NCBI GenBank assembly: GCA_002343185.1
Contig: DDRT01000020.1
Coordinates: 47,419-111,418 of the forward strand
From: Deltaproteobacteria bacterium UBA2409
GTDB lineage: Bacteria; Bdellovibrionota_C; UBA2361; DDRT01
Direction: 5' to 3'
Length of the DNA: 64,000 nt
Positions 7,830 to 16,556 of the stretch are shown piece after piece; position 1 is the stretch's first letter, and each line of letters starts with the position of its first letter. The notes under the pieces were generated by a model. The model made no database searches. It had not been told where the DNA came from and was given only the letters and a program-made list of their open reading frames with translations. Made by a program: the position numbers and the translations under genes.

Positions 7830-8471
7830 CTACCAAACTATGGGCTCTAAGCCTTGAGAATTCAAGATCTCATTAGTCTTTGAAAAATGCTTACAGCCAA
7901 AAAATCCTCTTGAGGCAGAAAGTGGAGATGGATGAGGGGCTTCAAGAATAAAGTGTTGATTTTTGTCGATTAGATCACCTTTTTTCTGTGCAAATGCTCC
8001 CCATAGAAGAAACACAACGCCTCTTCTATGCTCATTTACAACCTTAATAACTTCATCAGTAAATCTTTCCCAACCAAAACTACGATGTGATCCTGGTAAT
8101 CCTTCTTCTACAGTCAGTACAGCATTAAGTAGTAAAACACCCTGTTTGGCCCATCTTTCTAATGAACCGGAGATTGGCTTTGGTGATCCAATATCGGCTT
8201 CGATCTCTTTAAAGATATTTTGTAAAGAAGGAGGGAATGGTACACCCTCTTTTACAGAAAAGCATAATCCATGAGCCTGATTTGGCCCATGATAAGGATC
8301 CTGGCCGATGATTACGGCTTTAACAGTTTCAAGTGGAGTGAATGTTAGAGCATTAAAAACTTCAGAATTTTTTGGATAGATGATCTTTCCAAGAGAACGC
8401 TCTCTTTCAACAGCCTCTAGGATCTCCTTAAAATATGGTTCGTCGCGGTTTAGATAATCGCCCCAAGGCAT
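7830..8471 (-). CDS. ung: uracil-DNA glycosylase, family 1
   Basis: Removes uracil from DNA and so starts base-excision repair of deaminated cytosine. The 213-aa protein carries the water-activating loop GQDPYH (56-61, catalytic Asp58), the NIF/LLLN uracil-recognition region (LLLNAVLTV, 113-121) and the minor-groove intercalation loop HPSPLS (180-185, catalytic His180). The length is normal. It lies 12 nt downstream of rsgA and 1 nt upstream of a small unknown gene, so it is an internal operon gene. Confidence 0.97.
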   Translation of the reverse strand: MPWGDYLNRDEPYFKEILEAVERERSLGKIIYPKNSEVFNALTFTPLETVKAVIIGQDPYHGPNQAHGLCFSVKEGVPFPPSLQNIFKEIEADIGSPKPISGSLERWAKQGVLLLNAVLTVEEGLPGSHRSFGWERFTDEVIKVVNEHRRGVVFLLWGAFAQKKGDLIDKNQHFILEAPHPSPLSASRGFFGCKHFSKTNEILNSQGLEPIVW

Positions 8472-8483
8472 TAGGTCATCATA

Positions 8484-9320
8484 TTAGTATGGCAAACTTT
8501 GCTCAAGCTCACTCAATATCTCGATGTAGGAGTCGTATCTAAACCTTGCAATCGATCCACTTTCAAGAGCATCCTTTATCAGACAACCTGGTTCCGCCCT
8601 ATGAGAACAATCTCGAAATTTACATTTGACTTGTGCAAATTCTGGAAATGCAAATCTTAACTCTTCAGCCGATATATGAGTTAACCCAAAAGCCTGAACA
8701 CCAGGAAGATCGGTAATTAATTGAGAGTCACCTCTCATGTATCCCACTGCCTCTGAGGTAGTTTGTTTACCCTGACCGGTTCTTTCACTAACCTCACTAG
8801 TCTTAGCCTGAGCAGAGGGGATTAGTTTCTTTAAAATGGTACTTTTACCAACACCAGAGACACCACAAAGAGCTATGTGTGAAAAAGGCTGAATAAATTC
8901 GAATAATACATCTAAATTTTTTTCAAACTTGGCACTAACCTCAAATTTTGTTTCAAATTCGTAACCAGTTGTAACGCAATCGTTGAGATCACATTTATTA
9001 AAAACTAGAGCAGTTTTGATATTTTCTGCGTGAGCTCCTACAAGCATTCTGTCTATTATCTTTGTATTAAAAAGAGGTGGTGGAGCTGTGATTACAAGTA
9101 ATAGATCTAAATTTGCGACTAAATTTTTTTGTCTTTCTTCAAAAGAACGTCTTAAGAGATTTTTTCTCTCCCTCCTATCAACAATAACATTCTCTTCATT
9201 TACAGTAACTTGATCCCCAACGACGGTGTCTAAGAACTTTGTTCTTAAGGTACATTCAAGTAGCTCGCCTTCTTTGTTCCTAACTAAAGTGTTTCGCCTT
9301 GAAGCTCTTACTACTATCAC
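8484..9320 (-). CDS. rsgA: ribosome small subunit-dependent GTPase RsgA
   Basis: Circularly permuted GTPase that acts as a checkpoint in late 30S maturation. Order of parts: N-terminal OB fold (1-60), G4 NKCD (108-111), G5 VSAK, G1 GVSGVGKST (153-161), G2-region TGQGKQTT, G3 DLPG (204-207). A C-terminal zinc knuckle follows with Cys233, Cys238, His240 and Cys246. At 278 aa it is on the short side of the family (about 290-350), mainly because the N-terminus is short. The GTG start overlaps the upstream membrane protein gene by 4 nt (GTGA). Confidence 0.96.
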   Translation of the reverse strand: MIVVRASRRNTLVRNKEGELLECTLRTKFLDTVVGDQVTVNEENVIVDRRERKNLLRRSFEERQKNLVANLDLLLVITAPPPLFNTKIIDRMLVGAHAENIKTALVFNKCDLNDCVTTGYEFETKFEVSAKFEKNLDVLFEFIQPFSHIALCGVSGVGKSTILKKLIPSAQAKTSEVSERTGQGKQTTSEAVGYMRGDSQLITDLPGVQAFGLTHISAEELRFAFPEFAQVKCKFRDCSHRAEPGCLIKDALESGSIARFRYDSYIEILSELEQSLPY

Positions 9321-9730
9321 GGTACGTTTAGTGAATCGCCTAAAAGATATCCTCTAAGTGTATCGATAGTAGCGAGTATACTTGCTCCTACACTATTCCA
9401 ATTTACATCTTCGCCAAAATGACTAAGAGTGATTGTAAGAATCGTAAAAAGAACTGGGGTAATTATAGCTGTAAAGATCCCGCGGCACTCAACTCCTGGT
9501 AAAACTCGAACCAAAACAAAAAATAAAAGACCATTACAAACTAGAGTAAGAAGTGCCCTTAAAGATAGTGAATCAGGAACACTATAAAATAGTGCAGCAT
9601 CCCAAAGATATGCATTGGTCAGATAAATTAACCCGACAAGACCTACTAAACTAAAAAGACTATTAATCTTAAGACCAGGTAGAATTAAAGCAGTCAGGGC
9701 TAGGGCTACAACTTGAAATAAGAAACTCAC
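9317..9730 (-). CDS. membrane protein of the 4-TM holin-like (YvlD) family
   Basis: Hydrophobic protein with about four membrane segments, resembling the phage holin superfamily IV/YvlD proteins: a first helix ending ALILPGLKINS, a second with LVGLIYLTNAYLW, and a third with CNGLLFFVLVRVLPGVECRG, the duplicated LPG-turn pattern typical of that family. A longer frame runs upstream to 9979, but it overlaps the opposite-strand membrane gene and encodes a basic, low-complexity stretch. I chose GTG 9730 because similarity begins there and TATACT lies 7 nt upstream (9743-9738, minus strand). It starts the holin-like/rsgA/ung operon. Role unknown. Confidence 0.65.
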   Translation of the reverse strand: MSFLFQVVALALTALILPGLKINSLFSLVGLVGLIYLTNAYLWDAALFYSVPDSLSLRALLTLVCNGLLFFVLVRVLPGVECRGIFTAIITPVLFTILTITLSHFGEDVNWNSVGASILATIDTLRGYLLGDSLNVP

Positions 9731-9737
9731 ATTGATG

Positions 9738-9743
9738 AGTATA
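9738..9743 (-). promoter_or_regulatory. -10 box for the holin-like/rsgA/ung operon
   Basis: TATACT on the minus strand, 7 nt before GTG 9730. It supports the shortened start of the first gene. Confidence 0.4.
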
Positions 9744-9806
9744 TAGTTAAATGGATAGCCTGGACAGTTGTTGTTATAAGGCACACGGTTTAAGATTGCG
9801 TATAAT

Positions 9807-10049
9807 ATGAGATCTTCACTTTTATTTGCTCCAGGGGTTTTTTTACTTCTCTTTGGAGTTTTGTTTTTAGTAGCACCGTCATTGGTAAGATACTTACTAG
9901 CACTTTTTGTTCTTTTCTTAGGTGGATTATTTCTTTTTGGAGCATGGCAGCTAATACGACTAAAAAGAAGATTGCACACTGTTGTTAGACAGGCGCAGAT
10001 TATAGTTCATAGGAATGACGTTGTAGAAGATAAGGTATTATTCCATTGA
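9807..10049 (+). CDS. small two-helix membrane protein
   Basis: An 80-aa protein with two hydrophobic segments (about 4-24 and 28-48) and a basic, soluble C-terminal tail (RLKRRLHTVVRQAQ). It is translationally coupled to dsbD: the stop overlaps the dsbD TTG start (TTGA). TATAAT abuts the start codon with no spacer, so either the start is further downstream or that hexamer is not the promoter. I do not recognise a family; the position suggests a helper of the periplasmic thiol system. Confidence 0.6.
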   Translation: MRSSLLFAPGVFLLLFGVLFLVAPSLVRYLLALFVLFLGGLFLFGAWQLIRLKRRLHTVVRQAQIIVHRNDVVEDKVLFH

Positions 10050-12004
10050 GATTCCTCTTCGCGCTTATTCTTTTATTTTCAGTTGCTCAAACTGAAGAGA
10101 AACATCCGTTTATAACAGTAGGTTTGGTTTCCGATTTTTTGGAAGCTAAAGCTGGCGAAATTGTTAGGGTAGGGTTTTACGCAAAACCCGATCCAGGATG
10201 GCATATTTATTGGAAGAACCCTGGGGATTCCGGAAGATCACCAAGATTATCCTATACATCTTCGGTAAAACTAAATGAAAGCAATTGGCCTGTTCCTAAA
10301 TTATTCAAACTGGGCTCACTTGCAAACTATGGGTATGACGAACCAACAATTATTTTTCATTCATTTAAAATGCCTGAAAAGGAAGTTTCACTTAATCTTA
10401 AAGCTGAGTGGCTTGTTTGTGAGGAGAACTGTATTCCTGGAAAAACAGAAATTACACTAAGCATCCCTGTAGGAGAAGGTAAAAAATCAGATTACTTCCC
10501 ACTTTTTGAATCCTTAACTGAGAAACTTCCTAAAGTTTACCCACTCTATAAAGTAGAGCAGAAAAAGATAAACTCAGAGATACATCTCACGATCACTAGC
10601 GATGCACCACTTCCTGAAAATAAAATCCATTTCTTTTCAAATACAAAAGGGCAGATTGAGCATGCAGCACCTCAAAGAATAATCTCATCAGGAGATTCAA
10701 TTACTGTCTCGGTGCCATTGAGCCAAAATTCTCCTCCAGAGAAGCTTTCGGGGGTTATTGTTGGGGATTTTAATGGAGTTCCTGGTGTAATTGTTGGTGA
10801 AGATGGAGAAGTTGTTACTCAAAGCCTAGAAGAAAATCTACCCTATGCATTAACCTTACTTTTTGCTTTTTTAGGTGGGCTAATTCTTAATCTAATGCCC
10901 TGTGTGTTTCCAATTCTATCTATTAAAGTCTTATCCTTAGTTGATACTCCAAGAGAAAAAGGACTTTATTACACATACGGAGTTTTAGTTTCCTTTGCTC
11001 TTTTAGGGGGGCTATTTTTACTCCTTAAATATATCGGACTAAGTTTAGGATGGGGTTTTCAGCTTCAATACCCTCCTTTTGTTTATCTGATGATATTTCT
11101 GCTTTTTCTTGTTGGATTAAACTTAGCATCAGTATTTCATTTTGGAAGTTCGATTCAGAATGTATGTGGAAAAGTTGAAACTAATGATACTAAACTCGGA
11201 TCATTTTTAACTGGAGTTTTAGCCACAGCTATTGCTACACCATGCACTGCTCCATTTATGGGAGTGGCACTTGCCTCGGCTGTCTTATTGCCTGGTATTT
11301 TAGGATTTTTAGTATTTTTGTTTTTAGGGTTAGGGCTTGCTTTCCCTTTTCTACTGTTATCGTTATTTCCCAATTTAACCCAACTTCTTCCACGACCTGG
11401 CTCATGGATGGAAATTTTAAAAGTTGGACTTTCCTTCCCAATGTTTGCATCAGTTGTTTGGTTAATTTGGGTATATGGGGGACAGAAAGGATCTGATGCA
11501 GTTGTGCAACTTCTATTTGGTCTAGTGGGAGTAGGTTTTGCAGCATGGATTTACGGATTAGGTAGAAAAAAGATCGGAATCTTAGTTCTTTTACTATCAG
11601 TTATATTTGGTTATTCCGGTCAAGTTGTGCAATCTAGTGACTACGTCGATACTCATGGTCAGGAGTGGGAACCATATTCAGAAGAATTGATTACAAAGTA
11701 TAAGAGCGAAGGAACCCCGATGTACTTAGATTTTACTGCTTCATGGTGCATTACTTGTCAGTTTAATAAGGGGCTGGTTTTTGCAAGTAAAGAAGTGAGA
11801 GATACGATTACTCAAAAAGGAATTAAGCTTATTAAAGCTGATTGGACCTCAGAAGATCCTAAAATTACAAGAGCGTTGAAATCATATGGCCGTGAAGGAG
11901 TTCCATTGAATGTTGTCTATGATAGAAATGGTGAGTATCAGATCTTACCTACACTTTTAACACCTGGAATTGTTTTAAAAAGTTTTAATTTTAAGGAGAA
12001 CTAA
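10046..12004 (+). CDS. dsbD: thiol:disulfide interchange protein DsbD/ScsB type
   Basis: Carries electrons from cytoplasmic thioredoxin across the inner membrane to periplasmic partners. After a signal peptide (1-16) comes an N-terminal periplasmic domain of the ScsB type (20-260) with the pair Cys125/Cys129 (CEENC). Eight membrane helices (about 265-525) follow, with the redox cysteines Cys286 (NLMPCVFP) and Cys400 (ATPCTAPF). A C-terminal periplasmic thioredoxin domain has WCITC (Cys568/Cys571). All three redox pairs are present. The start is TTG, overlapping the preceding stop by 4 nt. The next gene, a periplasmic thioredoxin-fold protein, is the obvious candidate client. Confidence 0.92.
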   Translation: MRFLFALILLFSVAQTEEKHPFITVGLVSDFLEAKAGEIVRVGFYAKPDPGWHIYWKNPGDSGRSPRLSYTSSVKLNESNWPVPKLFKLGSLANYGYDEPTIIFHSFKMPEKEVSLNLKAEWLVCEENCIPGKTEITLSIPVGEGKKSDYFPLFESLTEKLPKVYPLYKVEQKKINSEIHLTITSDAPLPENKIHFFSNTKGQIEHAAPQRIISSGDSITVSVPLSQNSPPEKLSGVIVGDFNGVPGVIVGEDGEVVTQSLEENLPYALTLLFAFLGGLILNLMPCVFPILSIKVLSLVDTPREKGLYYTYGVLVSFALLGGLFLLLKYIGLSLGWGFQLQYPPFVYLMIFLLFLVGLNLASVFHFGSSIQNVCGKVETNDTKLGSFLTGVLATAIATPCTAPFMGVALASAVLLPGILGFLVFLFLGLGLAFPFLLLSLFPNLTQLLPRPGSWMEILKVGLSFPMFASVVWLIWVYGGQKGSDAVVQLLFGLVGVGFAAWIYGLGRKKIGILVLLLSVIFGYSGQVVQSSDYVDTHGQEWEPYSEELITKYKSEGTPMYLDFTASWCITCQFNKGLVFASKEVRDTITQKGIKLIKADWTSEDPKITRALKSYGREGVPLNVVYDRNGEYQILPTLLTPGIVLKSFNFKEN

Positions 12005-12006
12005 AA

Positions 12007-12600
12007 ATGAAAAAAATAATAGCTTTGTTATTAATAACTGGAATTGCTTTAGCAGCACCAAAAGTTGGAGAAATGGCTCCTAACTTTACTGGTACTGACT
12101 CAAATGGAAAGACTCATCAGTTATCAGACTTTAAGGGAAAAAGAGTAGTACTTGAGTGGGTAAACTTTGAATGCCCGTTTGTAAAGAAGCATTATAAGTC
12201 AGGCAATATGCAAGCACTTCAAAAAAAATATACTACTGAGGATGTTGTCTGGCTCTCGGTTAACTCATCTGCGAAAGGCAAGCAGGGATATCTTACTGCT
12301 GAAGAAGCAAACTCTTCTATGAAGGAACGTAATGCTGCTCCTACAGCAATGTTGTTAGATTCAACAGGTGAAATTGGTAAAATGTATAATGCAAAAACCA
12401 CACCTCATATGTTTGTAATAAACACTGAAGGCAAAATAGTTTATATGGGAGCTATTGATGATAACGATTCAAGTAACCCAGAAGATGCAAAAACTGCAAA
12501 TAACTATGTAGCCACTGCACTTGATGCAATTAAGTCTGGTTCAGCTATTACGGTTGCTTCAACTGATCCTTATGGCTGTTCTGTTAAGTACGGGGCGTAG
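12007..12600 (+). CDS. periplasmic redoxin (thioredoxin-fold, peroxiredoxin-like)
   Basis: Exported 197-aa protein with a signal peptide (1-17, ending ALAA) and an AhpC/TSA-Redoxin fold (PKVGEMAPNFTGTDSNG start). The active-site region is NFECPFVKKHY: Cys56 is present but there is no CXXC partner. A second cysteine is near the C-terminus in YGCSVKY (Cys191). These two could form an intramolecular disulfide as in 2-Cys peroxiredoxins. It has a GGAG ribosome-binding site 2 nt after dsbD, so it is probably reduced by DsbD in the periplasm. Whether it is a peroxidase or a thiol-transfer protein is open. Confidence 0.85.
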   Translation: MKKIIALLLITGIALAAPKVGEMAPNFTGTDSNGKTHQLSDFKGKRVVLEWVNFECPFVKKHYKSGNMQALQKKYTTEDVVWLSVNSSAKGKQGYLTAEEANSSMKERNAAPTAMLLDSTGEIGKMYNAKTTPHMFVINTEGKIVYMGAIDDNDSSNPEDAKTANNYVATALDAIKSGSAITVASTDPYGCSVKYGA

Positions 12601-12622
12601 TGAGCTTTATTGCATAGAATTA

Positions 12623-12697
12623 AATTTTAAACGCTGAGGTCACAGAGTATCGCAGAGTATTTACTCTGTGTAACTCTGCGAACTCAGCGTTAAAATT
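12623..12697. repeat. palindromic heptamer element (CRCNGAG family)
   Basis: Outer arms are AATTTTAA(A)CGCTGAG (12623-12638) and CTCAGCGTTAAAATT (12683-12697). Inside are CACAGAGTA (12641-12649), CGCAGAGTA (12651-12659), TACTCTGTG (12662-12670) and ACTCTGCG (12673-12680). The related heptamers CGCTGAG, CACAGAG and CGCAGAG recur on one side and their complements on the other. It lies between two convergent genes and could end transcription from both, though it lacks a clean T-run. Confidence 0.8.
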
Positions 12698-12750
12698 AAT
12701 TTCAAAAAACCCTCTATGGAGTGCAGAGATGTTTAAGTATCTCCTTTGTC

Positions 12751-14139
12751 TTAAGCAGCACGCTCTAAGGTTGCAAGATTTGGTAAGCTTCCTGTTTCGA
12801 TCCCAGTATTTTGCTCAATATTAGAGAGCATAAAGTCATTTCTTCTAATCACTTCTGATCTAAGATTTCTTACATCCTGCTCTGATAATTGGTTTTCCGG
12901 GATAACAAATTTAAATCCACCGCCACTTATTCTAATAGTCAGGCAGGAACCTTCCACAAAAGTAGTTCCAAGAAGTCTACTAAAGTACTCATCCGCTCTA
13001 TCAGGCCCAATTGTATCGTTTAAAGGACCTGCAGGAATATCAAGTACAATGTATGAAGGGTTAGTCATTCCTTGAGTAACATAAATTGAGTATGGTTCAA
13101 ATTTTTCAGCTCTTACGATTTTGTTATTTACAGAAACATCCTCTGAGCAGGTTACGATCAATTCTTGAAATAGATAGTATCGCTCTGGAATTGAAAGGTT
13201 TGGGTTAGATAGCTTTTGTTTTATCTCATTAGCTGCGTTATCAATCTTTCTTACGTTCTCAACAAATAAAATATCAGATTGTCTTGGAGTATCTAAGAGC
13301 TCTATAAAAACACTGGAAAATCTTTTTTCTGATTGCTTAAGATTGTAAACCTGCTTTTCAGCCTGACCTACAAGTTGTTGAATAGTAAGTCCAAGATCAT
13401 GATCCGGAAGATCTTTTATAGAAGCAACTCCAACATAAAGATCCAAGGCTTCAGCTTTATATTCTCTGCCTTTCTTAATACGTTTTGCCTCGCAGGCAGA
13501 ATCAAGTTTATAGAGTGTATCTTCATCAAGAGATGCGATCATTTGATCTTTTGTATCTTTTACCTCTGCAATAAAGTTTTTTACTTTAAGAATATTTATA
13601 AACTCTGAGTCGCCACCTACAGTAAAAGCAAACTCATCTCCACCATAACGGTACAATCTGATTCCATGTTTCTCTGCAATCTCACCAAGTTTTGAGAAAA
13701 GACAATTTGCAAATGCCTCACCGCATACACTATTAGTAGCACCAAGATTTGCTACATCAAGCTGACCTACTGTAATTACTGCCCCTTCAACTTGGTCTCT
13801 AATTAGGCCACTTCTAAGTTTAAGCCCGGTTCCAGGGTCTCTTGAATTTGAAGGAAGAGGAATATGATTTGGAGAGGGCGGAAGCTGAAAACCTGGCCTA
13901 TCAAAACTAAAATCTACAGTTCCGTACTTTGTTGTAATTTGTGCAGTAACGCCTGGGGTACTTTCCCAAACACTTTCTTGAAATGAGATGAATGGATTTC
14001 TTGCTGATCCTAGCTTTGTAGTTAAAGAAGCAGAGCTATATCCATCTGGACAATTAATGGTTAATACAACACCCTCCCCAGGATTAGAAACGGTGACACT
14101 TAAGTCTTGATGAAAAACACCTTTAGGAAGTTGAAGCAT
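12751..14139 (-). CDS. GGDEF-domain-like protein (462 aa)
   Basis: A GGDEF fold is visible in the middle. DPGTGLKLRSGL (101-112) stands where diguanylate cyclases have LTGLPNR, LDVANLG (127-133) replaces LDIDHFK, and YRYGGDEFAF (163-172) has an intact GGDEF. Features that bind Mg-GTP are partly changed, so cyclase activity is uncertain. The N-terminal 90 residues are beta-rich and unfamiliar. The C-terminal 170 residues (ENVRKIDNAANEIKQ onward) match no domain I know. There is no signal peptide or membrane segment. It is divergent from the shikimate operon with a 73-bp gap; TAATAT lies about 11 nt before ATG. A c-di-GMP enzyme or a degenerate nucleotide sensor are the options. Confidence 0.65.
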   Translation of the reverse strand: MLQLPKGVFHQDLSVTVSNPGEGVVLTINCPDGYSSASLTTKLGSARNPFISFQESVWESTPGVTAQITTKYGTVDFSFDRPGFQLPPSPNHIPLPSNSRDPGTGLKLRSGLIRDQVEGAVITVGQLDVANLGATNSVCGEAFANCLFSKLGEIAEKHGIRLYRYGGDEFAFTVGGDSEFINILKVKNFIAEVKDTKDQMIASLDEDTLYKLDSACEAKRIKKGREYKAEALDLYVGVASIKDLPDHDLGLTIQQLVGQAEKQVYNLKQSEKRFSSVFIELLDTPRQSDILFVENVRKIDNAANEIKQKLSNPNLSIPERYYLFQELIVTCSEDVSVNNKIVRAEKFEPYSIYVTQGMTNPSYIVLDIPAGPLNDTIGPDRADEYFSRLLGTTFVEGSCLTIRISGGGFKFVIPENQLSEQDVRNLRSEVIRRNDFMLSNIEQNTGIETGSLPNLATLERAA

Positions 14140-14197
14140 TACAAGGATTGATATTACTAGTTTTTCGTATATGTTTCCTCTTCCTAAAGAAAAGAGC

Positions 14198-14203
14198 TAG
14201 AAT
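14198..14203 (+). promoter_or_regulatory. -10 box of the shikimate operon
   Basis: TAGAAT 9 nt before the ATG of the DAHP synthase gene. This is the only promoter needed for the five overlapping genes that follow. No operator or leader peptide is visible. Confidence 0.35.
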
Positions 14204-14212
14204 TCAAGGGAA

Positions 14213-15013
14213 ATGGACGATTTAAAACTCGTTTTTAATAATAAATCACCAATGATTTCAGTAGGTTCTGCTAATTTTGGGCAGGGTTTAGTGTTAATTG
14301 CGGGGCCATGCTCAGTAGAAAGTGAGACGCAGGTACGAAAGGTAGTAGATGGGATCTACGGAAGAGCTCATATCTTAAGAGGTGGTGCCTTTAAACCAAG
14401 AACCTCCCCATATGATTTTCAAGGAATCGGATTAGAAGGATTAAAGATATTAAATTCTGTAAGAGAAACTATACCAGTAATCTCAGAAGTCTTAGATGTT
14501 AGAGATCTCCCTATAGTCTCTGAAATGGTAGACATCATTCAGATAGGATCGAGGAACATGCAGAATTTTCCACTTCTAAAAGAAGTAGGAAAACTTAAAA
14601 AACCAGTTCTTTTAAAAAGGGGAATGCAAGCAACGATCGAAGAATGGCTAAGTGCAGCAGAGTATATTCTTTATGAAGGAAACCCTAATGTTATTCTTTG
14701 TGAAAGAGGAATACGAACTTTTGAAAGTTATACAAGAAATACACTGGATCTGAATGCGGTTGTAGCAGTTAAACAAAAAACTAATCTGCCAGTCATTGTG
14801 GATCCTTCTCATGGAACAGGAAGAAGCGAATTAGTAACAAACCTTTCCTTGGCTGCAGTTGCTGCTGGAGCTGATGGGTTAATAATAGAAGTACATCCTG
14901 ATCCGAAAAATTCAGTAAGCGACAAAGAACAGGCTCTTTCTCCTGGAGAGTTTAATACTCTTTCAGAAAAGGCTAAGGCTTTAAGATGTTTCCTAGAATC
15001 TGCATCTCTTTAG
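14213..15013 (+). CDS. aroF: 3-deoxy-7-phosphoheptulonate synthase (DAHP synthase, type I beta)
   Basis: Condenses phosphoenolpyruvate and erythrose 4-phosphate, the first step of the shikimate pathway. The 266-aa single-domain protein has IAGPCSVES (metal Cys), LRGGAFKPRTSPYDFQG, GSRNMQN, LLKRGM, ILCERGIRTFE and IVDPSHGTGR, i.e. all phosphate and metal ligands of the KDO8P-synthase-like I-beta class. It lacks an N-terminal ferredoxin-like or C-terminal chorismate mutase regulatory domain, so it is probably not feedback-inhibited through those routes. It leads the operon and overlaps the dehydroquinase gene by 28 nt. The symbol is used in the generic sense. Confidence 0.94.
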   Translation: MDDLKLVFNNKSPMISVGSANFGQGLVLIAGPCSVESETQVRKVVDGIYGRAHILRGGAFKPRTSPYDFQGIGLEGLKILNSVRETIPVISEVLDVRDLPIVSEMVDIIQIGSRNMQNFPLLKEVGKLKKPVLLKRGMQATIEEWLSAAEYILYEGNPNVILCERGIRTFESYTRNTLDLNAVVAVKQKTNLPVIVDPSHGTGRSELVTNLSLAAVAAGADGLIIEVHPDPKNSVSDKEQALSPGEFNTLSEKAKALRCFLESASL

Positions 15014-15513
15014 GATCAAGTGATTTTGATCAGGCGATTTTTAAAAGACATGATTTTTTTGAATTTAGATTAGATCTTGCTGAAATAGAAGATCTAATTC
15101 CAAAAGCTAAAATTTCAATTGCAACATGTCATTGTGATCCAAAAAAGCTTATAGGAATAAACTCAAGCTACATTGATCTAGATAGAAAATCAGAAAAGAT
15201 AGAAACGAACGCATTAATTATTAGATCTCTACACGATTTTGAAAAAACACCTCCCTTAGATCAGTTACTTGAATTTATTCACGGAGAAGATGATTCACAA
15301 ATTAAAAAGATCGCCTGTAAAATTAACTCGCCTGCTGATACTGAGACTTTGCTAAGTCTTCATGATGAGAGAGACAATTTAGTAATAGTTGGAATGGGAG
15401 ATCCTAATTTTAGAAGATTAAAGACCAAAAGTCTTTGGACTTATGCTTCTTATGGATTAAAAACGGCACCCGGACAGATTGAATTTGATGAGATGTCTTT
15501 ATGTACGGAGTAG
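14986..15513 (+). CDS. aroD: 3-dehydroquinate dehydratase, type I, short form
   Basis: Third step of the pathway: dehydrates 3-dehydroquinate through a Schiff base. Catalytic residues visible are His83 (RSLHDF) and the Schiff-base Lys112 (KIACKINS). Substrate-binding FEFRLDL (25-31) and the C-terminal YGLKTAPGQ loop are also present. At 175 aa it is much shorter than the usual 220-250 aa TIM-barrel enzyme; connecting helices look trimmed. Genes on both sides overlap it (28 and 13 nt). The full catalytic set suggests it is active. Confidence 0.88.
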   Translation: MFPRICISLGSSDFDQAIFKRHDFFEFRLDLAEIEDLIPKAKISIATCHCDPKKLIGINSSYIDLDRKSEKIETNALIIRSLHDFEKTPPLDQLLEFIHGEDDSQIKKIACKINSPADTETLLSLHDERDNLVIVGMGDPNFRRLKTKSLWTYASYGLKTAPGQIEFDEMSLCTE

Positions 15514-16556
15514 TAGGAAAACCAATTCTATTTAGCCTTAGCCCACTTCTATACAAAAACTATATTAGACTTGCCGTGGACTCGGTAAAAGAAGCCGTTG
15601 AACTAAAGGATCAAATTGGGCTAAAGGGGATAAATGTTACTGCACCTTTTAAAGGGGAAGCATTTAAAATAGCTAGCAGAGTTTCAGAATATGCAAAAAA
15701 AGCTGAAGCAGCAAATATTCTTCTCTTTAATGATAATGAAATATACGCTGATAACTCTGATATTGATGCAGTAATAGTTCTTGCAGGAAAAAAAAACGGA
15801 CAGGCTCTTGTATTAGGTGCTGGTGGAGCTGGAAGAGCTGCAAAAGTTGCACTTAAAGAGCTTGGCTTTAATGTTGCAGTTTGGAATAGAAGTAAAAAAG
15901 ATGGGACCATCCAAACTATTCCAGAAAACAAATTTGATTTAATTGTAAACACAGTCCCTGAACCTCCAATTCTAAATATCGATATTGATTCAAGATATGA
16001 TCACGGAGGAATTCTTTGGCTTAAAGAACAAGCTAAAAAAACTTCATTATTATTCTATGATCAGGAGTTTATAGATCCTGGAACACTGACTAGAGACTTT
16101 AATCCAAGACTCATCTATTTAACTGGAATGATGGGTGTAGGAAAGACAACTACAGGAAGAGCCCTTGCAGAAAAATTGGGTGTTAATTGGCATGATACAG
16201 ACAATATAATTGAAGAAAGGGAAGGCAAGACTATTGAAGAGATTTTTAATGAAAGAGGAGAAGAATATTTTAGAGATCTTGAAAGAGAAGTCATTTCAAC
16301 CATTCACGAAGGGGTTGTTTCAGTAGGAGGTGGGATAGTTAGTGGTTTCAAGGAAGGGTCGCTTGTTGTGGTTTTAGTTGAGGATAAAGAAATTCTTAAA
16401 AGTAGAATTCAAGATAGACCGTTGAGGCATAAATTTGATGAGCTTTATGAAAAGAGAATGCCCTTATTATTTAAAGCTTCAAAACTTGTAATTAGAAGTA
16501 AAAAAGACACTGCAGAAAGACTTCATTATGAAATTAGTGAAACCTTCAAATATTAA
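15501..16556 (+). CDS. aroE-aroK: shikimate dehydrogenase-shikimate kinase fusion
   Basis: One 351-aa chain with two pathway enzymes. Residues 1-195 are AroE: GVVGKPILFSLSP (shikimate Ser contacts), INVTAPFK (catalytic Lys51), ADNSDIDA (catalytic Asp87) and the NADP-binding LGAGGAGRA (105-113). Residues 202-351 are AroK: Walker A GMMGVGKT (209-216), DTDNIIEEREGKTIEEIF with the shikimate-binding Asp, SVGGG, and lid RPLR. The AroE half is about 80 residues shorter than standalone enzymes and lacks the C-terminal helix with the substrate-binding Gln (normally HQAxxQF). It overlaps the next gene by 29 nt. Confidence 0.9.
   Translation: MYGVVGKPILFSLSPLLYKNYIRLAVDSVKEAVELKDQIGLKGINVTAPFKGEAFKIASRVSEYAKKAEAANILLFNDNEIYADNSDIDAVIVLAGKKNGQALVLGAGGAGRAAKVALKELGFNVAVWNRSKKDGTIQTIPENKFDLIVNTVPEPPILNIDIDSRYDHGGILWLKEQAKKTSLLFYDQEFIDPGTLTRDFNPRLIYLTGMMGVGKTTTGRALAEKLGVNWHDTDNIIEEREGKTIEEIFNERGEEYFRDLEREVISTIHEGVVSVGGGIVSGFKEGSLVVVLVEDKEILKSRIQDRPLRHKFDELYEKRMPLLFKASKLVIRSKKDTAERLHYEISETFKY

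Noticed and set aside
9731..9979. N-terminal extension of the holin-like protein
   Set aside because: It overlaps the opposite-strand two-helix membrane gene, is basic and low-complexity, and TATACT sits 7 nt before GTG 9730.
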